This document shows, piece after piece, positions 16,052 through 22,372 of a DNA stretch of 24,940 nt. A program made the translations under genes and the position numbers. Location of the stretch: contig JAEZDQ010000030.1 in assembly GCA_023433225.1 (NCBI GenBank), positions 1 to 24,940 of the forward strand, in the 5' to 3' direction. Positions within the stretch are counted from its first letter, which is position 1; the number at the start of each line of letters is the position of its first letter. This DNA is from Bacteroidota bacterium (GTDB taxonomy: Bacteria; Bacteroidota; Bacteroidia; Flavobacteriales; Weeksellaceae). The notes below the pieces were generated by a model. That model was not told where the DNA came from, made no database searches, and saw nothing but the letters and a program-made list of their open reading frames with translations.

Positions 16052-16390
16052 ATGAAAAAAATATTTCCTATAATACTATTTTTATCCGTATTTTCCTGTG
16101 GTAAAATTGATTGTGATGGATTATCTGATTTATATAGAAATGAAGAATGTCTTTTGATTTTTGAAGAATTGCCAAATAAAGATTCTCGATTAAATGCCAA
16201 AGGAAAGCACTTGATTACAGGAGAAGAATGCGTATGCTCGGATAAGGGAAGATGGTGGGCACAGTTCAGGGATTATTTGGAAAAAGGGGATACGATAATT
16301 AAACGTAAAGGAGAATTAACTTTTATTATCCAAAAAGAGGATACAGTTCTATCCTATCAATGGAATTGCGAAGGAAAAGATTATTATTAA
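16052..16390 (+). CDS. small cysteine-rich lipoprotein, unknown function (possible RHS-associated partner)
   Basis: 112 residues. Lipoprotein signal MKKIFPIILFLSVFSCGK (lipid Cys at 16). The mature part has four further cysteines (CDG, NEEC, ECVC, WNCEG) and the motif GRWWAQFRDYLEKGDTIIKR. I do not recognise a named family. Small lipoproteins of this kind lie beside RHS genes in Flavobacteriia, and this one ends exactly where the RHS fragment begins, so an immunity or accessory role is possible. It could equally be a leftover from a lost neighbouring RHS gene. No clear promoter. Confidence 0.7.
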   Translation: MKKIFPIILFLSVFSCGKIDCDGLSDLYRNEECLLIFEELPNKDSRLNAKGKHLITGEECVCSDKGRWWAQFRDYLEKGDTIIKRKGELTFIIQKEDTVLSYQWNCEGKDYY

Positions 16391-17629
16391 AAATCAAGCA
16401 AGTTGAGTACCTGGATGGTTTCAGTATGCAGGAGGAATACTGCAGTTCTTTCCGCATGCGGAAGGTTATATAGCGGCTACTCATAATGAAAACAGCATTG
16501 GCCCGAAATATATCTATAACTATGTCTATAACTATACCGACCACTTAGGAAATATAAGGTTAAGCTATACGAGAGATCCATTAGATATGAGCCTGAAGAT
16601 CATGGAAGAGAACCATTATTACCCTTTCGGATTGAAACACGCTGTTTATGCAGACCCCAAACAAATGTACAAACTGGATGAGGAAGAGGAAAACCTGGCA
16701 AGGCCTACCTATGTCTATGAAACGGAGTATCAGTATAAGTACAATGGGAAAGAGTGGCAGGATGAGTTGGGGCTTGGGTTGTACGATTATGGGGCAAGAC
16801 TATATGACCCAGCATTAGGTCGTTGGAACGTAATTGATCCGATGGCACCTAAATACTTCTCGCATAGCCCTTATGCTTACACATTAAACAATCCGGTGTA
16901 CTTTATTGACCCTACGGGAATGATGGCTACAGGAGGCCCAATTCGTGAGGGAGATGTGGTGAAATTGGATGAAGCCGTCATAAAAGTAAAAGCTCCTAAA
17001 AAAGAAACATCCTCAACTGGATGGGTACATATTCCTTCATTTAACATGACAGATTATGTATTCGGCAAAGATGGTAGCCGAAGTATAACTGCCGCCTATA
17101 AAAACATGCTCTCTCCGGAGAACAAACAGATTACTTGAAAATGCAGCAAGCTAAGCGGGAGGGGGAATGGTTTGCAGTAGGAGTATTAGGCGGCAACATA
17201 ACAGCTTTATATGTTGCCCCGGCTGTGATTACTTATGGCTCCATTTATGTTGAACCTCAAATAAGTCAAGTGCTTATAAGAGCGTCTGTAGATGCTACAT
17301 CACAGTTCATAGTTAAGGGCGAAGTAGATCTGAAGCAAACTGCTATAAACGGAATTATACCCGGCAGAAGCTATACAAACGTTTTGGCTAATGCGGCTAA
17401 TAATGTTTTAAATAGTTCAATGGATCCTAACATCTCAGTAGAACAAAACATACAAGAAAACACTGTAAAAGCTATATCCGGTAGTTTATTGTTTGGAATA
17501 GGAAAATATGCAGAAGCGGTAGGACAAGCCAATCAATATGGCACAAGATTCAATGCTTTTTCTAGTGCACTAACAGGAGTTTTAGGTAATACCATTGATG
17601 TCGCAATAGAAAATGATGTTCGACAATAG
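16391..17629 (+). pseudogene. RHS repeat protein fragment (5'-truncated, two frameshifts)
   Basis: C-terminal part of an RHS-repeat protein in three reading frames. Frame A (from 16391) gives KIKQVEYLDGF. A missing base after 16422 (TTCAG where TTCCAG is expected) moves the reading to frame B: YAGGILQFFPHAEGYIAATH, YTDHLGNIRLSY, ENHYYPFGLKHA, GLYDYGARLYDPALGRWNVI and NNPVYFIDPTGM, the classic end of the RHS core. Two extra bases in CTCTCTCC (17109-17116) then break the frame. Restored, ITAAYKNMLSGEQTDYLKMQ reads through into frame C, a glycine-rich, partly hydrophobic tip (GGNITALYVAPAVITYGS to the stop at 17627). Intact-looking sub-frames start at ATG 16587 (to 17138) and at TTG 17135 or ATG 17141 (to 17629). 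RHS proteins usually deliver variable C-terminal toxins; no catalytic motif is recognisable in this tip. The N-terminal shell and secretion parts are absent. Confidence 0.85.
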
Positions 17630-17635
17630 AATTTT

Positions 17636-18052
17636 ATGAAAAAAAGGACTAAAATAAATATTGTATTTTTCTTAATTATTGTAATAGCACAAATAATAAT
17701 TTTTACCTATAAAAAAGATAGGGGTAAAGATATTTTGAAATCACCAAAATTTACGGTAGGTGTAATCAGTAGTGAATGGCATTCAAAAACAACACTAAAA
17801 CAACCTGGATTTGACTTCAAGTACTCGATTAATTTAAAAGAAAGTCAAGCTGTTACCAATCAAATTAAAATAGCAAAAATCGGCGAGAAATATTTGGTAG
17901 CATATGATTCTATAAAGCCTAATGCCGTTAGTTTTTTATCCATTTATCCACTTCCTGACAGCATAGAAGCACCGCCAAATGGTTGGAGATTAGACGAAGT
18001 TCCTATTGAAGTTGATTGGAAGAAAATCGAAGAATATATATTAAACAGATGA
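17636..18052 (+). CDS. small membrane-anchored protein, possible RHS partner/immunity protein
   Basis: 138 residues, not recognised. An N-terminal hydrophobic helix (INIVFFLIIVIAQIIIF) after MKKRTK makes a signal anchor or uncleaved signal. The remainder is soluble and ends in VPIEVDWKKIEEYILNR. The gene starts 6 bp after the RHS tip stop, the position held by immunity genes in toxin-tip/partner modules. Codon and base use is visibly more AT-rich than in the flanking core genes. Its TGA at 18050-18052 is directly followed by a second RHS tip fragment. An immunity role is inferred from position only. Confidence 0.72.
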   Translation: MKKRTKINIVFFLIIVIAQIIIFTYKKDRGKDILKSPKFTVGVISSEWHSKTTLKQPGFDFKYSINLKESQAVTNQIKIAKIGEKYLVAYDSIKPNAVSFLSIYPLPDSIEAPPNGWRLDEVPIEVDWKKIEEYILNR

Positions 18053-18205
18053 ATATCAGGCAGTTTATTGTTTGGAGTAGAGAAACATGGGGAAGCAGTA
18101 GGACAAGCCAATCAATACGGAAGCTGGTTCAATGCCTATTCTGATAGTGTGATTGGAGTTGACAGCAATGCTATAGAGGAAGGAATAGAAAAAGGAAGCA
18201 ATTAA
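18053..18205 (+). pseudogene. displaced second copy of the RHS tip (fragment)
   Basis: Reading from 18053, directly after the preceding stop codon, gives ISGSLLFGVEKHGEAVGQAN, QYGSWFNAYSDSVIGVDSNA and IEEGIEKGSN, then TAA. It aligns without gaps to the tip encoded at 17474-17626 (ISGSLLFGIGKYAEAVGQAN onward), with 29 of 50 residues identical. The first half is most similar and the last 15 residues differ most. It has no start codon of its own, so it is an untranslated remnant or a silent donor for tip exchange. Confidence 0.8.
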
Positions 18206-18490
18206 TTATTATTTAACGTGAGTTCAACATAAAATTATTGAAAAAGAATAATTTGTTTTACAATTTAAAGTTATTGTTTTTTATACTTTTAAATTGACTC
18301 TTTTTGGGAGCCTATATCTTCTGATATATTTTTAATACTTCCAAAATTCTTCCGTAATTTGCAATTTAGTTATTTATTGTAAATGTTTGGTTAAAACAAT
18401 TTGCTGAGCTTCAATTACATGAGCAGTTTTTTTTTAAAAATTCATAATGCACAACGGGTAATAAACTATATTTACGTTCAATTTCAGACA

Positions 18491-19033
18491 ATGAAAAAGA
18501 TTTTGACCTTATTGATTTTGACCTTTGTTTTAACGGCTTGTGACGGGCCCTATATTTTTAACCGGATGATTACACAAAAAGACGGCACCAAAATGCTCAT
18601 TGGCGGTGTGGATGAATCTGCATTTTTGAAAAAGCCTTTTTCGGATTGGTATTCAAAGGAGATGGATTCTTACCACACCAATTCGGAGATGATCAAAGAT
18701 TTCAAGGGCAAACTGAAACGCTACCGCATCGAAGTTTTCATGGGAACCTGGTGCGAAGACAGCCAACGTGAATACACACGGTTAATGAAAATTTTGAAAG
18801 AAGCAAAATTCCCGGAAACCCGCATGGTAACTTATGCCGTGAATGAAAGCAAAAAGAGTTTTTATGGCGAAGACGAAGGAAAAGATATCCGATTCGTTCC
18901 CACCATCATTTTTTACCGAAACGGGAAAGAGGCGGCGAGAATTGTTGAATCTCCGGTTTCCGGTTCGTTGGAAGAAGACATTCTGATGATTGTCAAGGAG
19001 ATGCCGTTAACACCTAATTATTCCGAGGATTGA
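18491..19033 (+). CDS. thioredoxin-fold lipoprotein
   Basis: 180 residues from the ATG at 18491. Signal MKKILTLLILTFVLTACDGP with lipid Cys at 17. The thioredoxin-like core has IEVFMGTWCEDSQREYTRLM (one Cys, CxxS type) and the cis-proline region IRFVPTIIFYRNGKEAARIV. A CxxS site cannot form the usual dithiol, but WCxDS is common in this Bacteroidota group, so it may act as a monothiol reductase or isomerase, or a chaperone, in the periplasm. An upstream in-frame extension to 18401 is possible but would place the signal peptide internally and run through the island's right repeat; the 18491 start is much better. TTGA overlap with the next gene. Confidence 0.87.
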   Translation: MKKILTLLILTFVLTACDGPYIFNRMITQKDGTKMLIGGVDESAFLKKPFSDWYSKEMDSYHTNSEMIKDFKGKLKRYRIEVFMGTWCEDSQREYTRLMKILKEAKFPETRMVTYAVNESKKSFYGEDEGKDIRFVPTIIFYRNGKEAARIVESPVSGSLEEDILMIVKEMPLTPNYSED

Positions 19034-19638
19034 AAAAATTCATTTATATATCGGGTGGTATCTTATTCGGTGTTTTGTTGACTTATTTCCTCATGAAGCA
19101 ATTTCAAAAGGAATCTTCGGTCAATGAGTCGCATGTAATCGCTTATGAAATCCAAAAGCTCAATAAATTAATTGTTGCCGAACAGGCTTTTTCAGACGTT
19201 TATTCTCACAAAAACAGCCGGTATATTCCGGGATTGGCGAATTATTTTTCATTTGATAAAAAGGTTTTATTGCTTGTGAATGCGAAAGTCCAGGCGACTT
19301 ATGATTTGAATCAATTGAAAGTCGAAATTGATTCGGTGGACAAAATCATCCGGATTCAGGAAGTTCCGCCTTTGGAAATAGCGGTTTACCCGGACGTGAA
19401 ATTTTATGATTTGGAACAAAGCACCTTCAATACCTTTCAAAAAGATGAATTGAATGCCATTCAGAAAAGAGCCGTTCAACACATCGAAAAAACGATAGAT
19501 AGGCCCAAATTGCAAAAACAGGCACATGTACAACTCATAGAGAATTTAGGCCAGATTTACCAAATTGCGCATTTGTACAACTGGAAAGTGGAAGACCACA
19601 CACCTTTTGCCGAGGAATTGGAATTGAAATACAATTAA
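19030..19638 (+). CDS. DUF4230 family protein
   Basis: 202 residues. One N-terminal membrane helix (FIYISGGILFGVLLTYFLM) followed by a periplasmic domain with KLNKLIVAEQAFSDVYSHKN, FSFDKKVLLLVNAKVQATYD and the C-terminal VQLIENLGQIYQIAHLYNWK, which I recognise as DUF4230. The family is widespread in Bacteroidota and lacks a defined function. The start is TTG at 19030 overlapping the upstream TGA. Co-translation with the thioredoxin-like lipoprotein suggests the two work in the same compartment. It ends tail-to-tail with the permease gene, their stop codons overlapping. Confidence 0.85.
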   Translation: MKKFIYISGGILFGVLLTYFLMKQFQKESSVNESHVIAYEIQKLNKLIVAEQAFSDVYSHKNSRYIPGLANYFSFDKKVLLLVNAKVQATYDLNQLKVEIDSVDKIIRIQEVPPLEIAVYPDVKFYDLEQSTFNTFQKDELNAIQKRAVQHIEKTIDRPKLQKQAHVQLIENLGQIYQIAHLYNWKVEDHTPFAEELELKYN

Positions 19639-21212
19639 TCCGGTAACTTCCTCGACACCAAGTAAGAAACTCCACCACCGATGAAGAGTACGGTTGCGAT
19701 GACAATCAGGAAATTTTGAAGCGTAAATTCAAACGGGAAAGCCACAAATGGATTGGCCATTACCAAACTAAATTGCTTTTGTAAGAAACCGATTGCGCTT
19801 CCCAAAACCAATCCAAACAAAATTGAAAACAGCGTAATCAAAAGCCCTGTTTGGAAAAAAATCCTTTTGATTTGGTCTTTGGACATCCCAAAACTCCACA
19901 TGGATTTGATCTGCCCTTTTTTGTCGATAATAATGATGATAATCGCACCGGCCAAATTGAAGGAAGCGATGATGATAACCAAAGTGAAAATCAAGTAAAT
20001 GATGAGATTTTCCATGTTCATGACTTTCAGGAATGTGGCGTCCAAATCTTGGCGGGTTTGCACCACTACCGAGTTTCCCAAGGTTTTTTGCAATGATTTC
20101 TTGACAGATTCCAATGAGAATCCTGATTGGGTTTTGAGTTCCAGCGAATAGGCTGAATTTTCCGGCAATTGAAGCAAAGATTGGGTCAGGCCGATGGGCG
20201 AAAAAATGTATTTATCGTATTGTTCGTTGATGAAAACAATACCGATGGGATTTGCGACTGCTGAATTGAACGCTTCCGCTTCGGAACTGATTAACCCCGT
20301 TCCCGGTTTCGGCATCATTAATCGCGCACCATATTGGCTGTCCACGTACATTTGGAGCCTTCGCGCAACGCCGTCGGAAGTCAGGATTTGATAAGGCGAT
20401 TGAAAATCAAAATAATTACCCGCGACCAAAGCCGTGTCAATCCGAACCACCTTGGTGTAATTTTCATCGATTCCTTTGATGTAGGCAATGTCTTGTTTGT
20501 CGTCGTATTCGATGGAAACTTTTTCTTCAATCACCTTTGAATAGGCGATAATTTGCGGGTTGGCTTCCAGCTTTTGAATGATTTGATTCAAATCCGGAAT
20601 GGTTTTTCCTTGGGCGGGCGAAATCTTCAAATCCGGATTTACGTTGCTGAAAAACTGAATATTCATTTTTTCCAAACCGGAAAATACGGATAAAATAATC
20701 AGCAGTGCGCAAGTGGCGATGGTGATGGCAAATACCGCAATCGAAGTGATGATGTTGACACCTGTAATTTTTCGCTTTGCAAAAACAAGTGAAAGCAAGC
20801 TGAAAATCAACGACAAAAGTCCGCTCGAAATCAAAACCAAGGATAGAATTTCCAATCCCACCGTTTTGGGCATGCTTCCAAACATGAGGATTGCTGCGCC
20901 CGAAATCGAAAGCATGGCCACAATGCAGGCAATGAGAACTTTGGATTTATTGGAAAAACGATTGAGTAATTTATTGAAAATAAAATAAATAACAAATGTT
21001 TGCGCTAAAATGTAAATGCTGGTTAAACCATAAAGTACCAACGGGTTTCCCCAATTATTGCCATAGATTACCGTCCTGAAAATCCCCATTGACACATTGC
21101 CGATGTAAATAAATGTTCCCACCATAAATGCGCTGATCAGAATCAAAATCATACTGATGAGCAAGGTATGGGCGTTGTAACGTTGGGCTATGTAAAGGGA
21201 AACATTTTTCAT
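19635..21212 (-). CDS. LolC/LolE-like FtsX-type ABC transporter permease with N-terminal extension
   Basis: 525 residues from ATG 21212 (a GTG at 21218 overlapping the rbfA stop is an alternative). The C-terminal 370 residues are a normal LolC/E-type permease: a membrane segment with ITSIAVFAITIATCALLIIL, NVNPDLKISPAQG, a large periplasmic domain, MNMENLIIYLIFTLVIIIAS, a coupling-helix region DKKGQIKSMWSFGMSKDQIK and two last helices. Odd: family members usually open with a short SLYIAKRY-type stretch directly before the first helix. Here NVSLYIAQRY is followed by about 135 residues with four extra membrane segments, and then a second similar stretch, VFAKRKITGVNIITSIAVF. Likely works with a LolD-type ATPase in lipoprotein release; the ATPase is not in this window. 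Confidence 0.85.
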   Translation of the reverse strand: MKNVSLYIAQRYNAHTLLISMILILISAFMVGTFIYIGNVSMGIFRTVIYGNNWGNPLVLYGLTSIYILAQTFVIYFIFNKLLNRFSNKSKVLIACIVAMLSISGAAILMFGSMPKTVGLEILSLVLISSGLLSLIFSLLSLVFAKRKITGVNIITSIAVFAITIATCALLIILSVFSGLEKMNIQFFSNVNPDLKISPAQGKTIPDLNQIIQKLEANPQIIAYSKVIEEKVSIEYDDKQDIAYIKGIDENYTKVVRIDTALVAGNYFDFQSPYQILTSDGVARRLQMYVDSQYGARLMMPKPGTGLISSEAEAFNSAVANPIGIVFINEQYDKYIFSPIGLTQSLLQLPENSAYSLELKTQSGFSLESVKKSLQKTLGNSVVVQTRQDLDATFLKVMNMENLIIYLIFTLVIIIASFNLAGAIIIIIIDKKGQIKSMWSFGMSKDQIKRIFFQTGLLITLFSILFGLVLGSAIGFLQKQFSLVMANPFVAFPFEFTLQNFLIVIATVLFIGGGVSYLVSRKLPD

Positions 21213-21214
21213 TT

Positions 21215-21574
21215 TCACAAAATGGGGTTGTCCCCTTTACCACTGAGCGCACGGTCGATTTTCTCCATTTTATCCAACGTATTGTCAATTTGAAATACCA
21301 ATTCGGGGGTTACCCGCATGGTTTTGCCGACTGTTTTGGCCAGTTCGGAACGGTAGGTCGGTGCTTTTAATTTGATGGCTTTGATGATTAAATCCTTATT
21401 GGTAGCCGGGAAGATGCTGACAAAAACTTTAGCAACCGATAAATCCGCCGATACTTTCACTTCGCTGACGCTGATTAAATTTCCGGGATAAAGCTCTTTG
21501 GCTTCTTTGCGGAAGATTTCCGATAATTCTTCCTGAAATATTTTCGATACTTTTTTTTGCCTGTTGGTGTCCAT
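21215..21574 (-). CDS. rbfA: ribosome-binding factor A
   Basis: 119 residues with the single KH-like domain of RbfA: RQKKVSKIFQEELSEIF, LISVSEVKVSADLSVAKVFV, and RSELAKTVGKTMRVTPELVF with the closing FQIDNTLDKMEKIDRAL. Length is usual for the family. It helps mature the 30S subunit (16S rRNA 5' region) and supports growth in the cold. It is followed on the same strand by the permease, whose possible GTG start overlaps the rbfA TGA, a gene pair commonly seen in Flavobacteriia. A TAATTTTGC box (21586-21578 on the minus strand) stands only a few bases before the ATG. Confidence 0.93.
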   Translation of the reverse strand: MDTNRQKKVSKIFQEELSEIFRKEAKELYPGNLISVSEVKVSADLSVAKVFVSIFPATNKDLIIKAIKLKAPTYRSELAKTVGKTMRVTPELVFQIDNTLDKMEKIDRALSGKGDNPIL

Positions 21575-21650
21575 AAGGCAAAATTACAAATAAGCATTTA
21601 GAAAATACGATTTTTGAGGGATTTAGAATTCTAATTTTTAACTTCGCAAA

Positions 21651-22052
21651 ATGATCAAAATTGAACATATCGGCATAGCCGTCAAAAACCTGAACCTTTC
21701 CAATGAACTGATGGGTAAATTACTCGGGAAAGCGTATTACAAGGAAGAATCGGTAGAAAGCGAAGGGGTCAAAACTTCTTTTTTTGAAATTGGTGAAAGC
21801 AAAATAGAATTGCTCGAAGCCATGAATCCGGAAAGCCCTATTGCGAAATACTTGGATAAAAGCCGAGAGGGAATTCACCACATCGCTTTTGCAGTCGATG
21901 ATTTGGAAGCAGAAATACAAAGGCTTAAAGCAGAGGGATTTCAATTTATCAATGAAATCCCAAAACCCGGTGCCGATAACAAAAGGGTGGTTTTTCTCCA
22001 CCCCAAATCGACCAATGGTGTTTTGGTAGAATTGTGCGCAGAGCGAAAATAG
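21651..22052 (+). CDS. mce: methylmalonyl-CoA epimerase
   Basis: 133 residues, vicinal-oxygen-chelate fold with two beta-alpha-beta-beta-beta modules. Metal ligands are visible: IEHIGIAV (His6), GIHHIAFAV in the middle, and VLVELC (Glu) at the end; IELLEAMNPESPIAKYL and KPGADNKRVVFLHPKSTNGV are family hallmarks. It interconverts (R)- and (S)-methylmalonyl-CoA in propionyl-CoA/succinyl-CoA metabolism. Divergent from rbfA, with 76 bp between them. No mutase gene is adjacent. Confidence 0.93.
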   Translation: MIKIEHIGIAVKNLNLSNELMGKLLGKAYYKEESVESEGVKTSFFEIGESKIELLEAMNPESPIAKYLDKSREGIHHIAFAVDDLEAEIQRLKAEGFQFINEIPKPGADNKRVVFLHPKSTNGVLVELCAERK

Positions 22053-22119
22053 TTTGTAGAATTCATCAGATTGTCGTAAAATTGCACTCCTGAAAAACGA
22101 AAATCATTTGTTTTCAGCC

Positions 22120-22193
22120 GGCCCTATAACTCAGTTGGTTAGAGTAGCTGACTCATAATCAGCAAGTCCTTGGTTCGAGCCCAAGTGGGGCCA
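22120..22193 (+). tRNA. tRNA with CAT anticodon (Ile2 or elongator Met)
   Basis: 74-nt cloverleaf without an encoded CCA. Acceptor GGCCCTA pairs with TGGGGCC, discriminator A. The D-arm carries CTCAGTTGGTTAGAG. The anticodon stem GCTGA/TCAGC encloses the loop CTCATAA, anticodon CAT. The T-arm is CTTGG TTCGAGC CCAAG. A GGCCC acceptor resembles tRNA-Ile2, whose C34 is changed to lysidine by TilS, more than the E. coli elongator tRNA-Met, but this is not proof; initiator tRNA is excluded by the paired first base and absence of the GGG/CCC anticodon stem. Confidence 0.9.
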
Positions 22194-22205
22194 CTAAAAA
22201 GAAAC

Positions 22206-22240
22206 GCAATCAACCGTAAATCAGTTGGTTGCTTTTTTTT
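22206..22240 (+). terminator. Rho-independent terminator after the tRNA
   Basis: GCAATCAAC (22206-22214) and GTTGGTTGC (22224-22232) form a 9-bp stem with one G-U pair, followed by eight T. Only 12 bp after the tRNA 3' end. Confidence 0.8.
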
Positions 22241-22325
22241 GTTTATAGTTTTTTTTCTTTCTTTACATCATGCGGACTTTAACGTTTTAGTACCACTTCA
22301 TTCCAAACGAGGCAGACCTAAAATA

Positions 22326-22354
22326 AAAAGCCCGAGCTATTGACTCGGGCTTTT
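22326..22354 (-). terminator. terminator of the metalloprotease gene
   Basis: AAAAGCCCGAG and CTCGGGCTTTT form an 11-bp perfect stem with a 7-nt loop. Read on the minus strand it follows the metalloprotease stop and is succeeded by further T residues (TTTTTATTT). It may work in both directions. Confidence 0.85.
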
Positions 22355-22372
22355 CTACTATTAAAACTTAAA

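Larger units (their letters stand above)
15719..18460. mobile_element. accessory RHS island bounded by 15-bp inverted repeats
   Basis: TACCCGTTGTGCATT at 15719-15733 is repeated as its perfect reverse complement at 18446-18460. ATAAA stands directly outside both ends (15714-15718 and 18461-18465) and could be a 5-bp target duplication, although both flanks are AT-rich. Between the repeats are a small palindromic element, a long hairpin, RHS fragments and two small orphan genes. No transposase or recombinase gene is seen. Outside lie ordinary genes: the M14-type gene ends at 15709 and the thioredoxin-like gene starts at 18491. That the segment moved as one unit is inference. Confidence 0.55.

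Noticed and set aside
17141..17629. Nuclease or ADP-ribosyltransferase toxin domain in the RHS tip
   Set aside because: I looked for HNH, GHH, DxD/ExE and similar catalytic motifs and saw none; the tip is only glycine-rich and partly hydrophobic.
18401..18490. 30-residue upstream extension of the thioredoxin-like lipoprotein
   Set aside because: It starts at a non-ATG codon, crosses the inverted repeat of the island and would bury the lipoprotein signal; the ATG at 18491 is far better.
21639..21647. TAACTTCGC as a promoter for the epimerase gene
   Set aside because: It has a mismatch to TAnnTTTGC and lies 3 bp before the ATG, too close for a normal transcript start.
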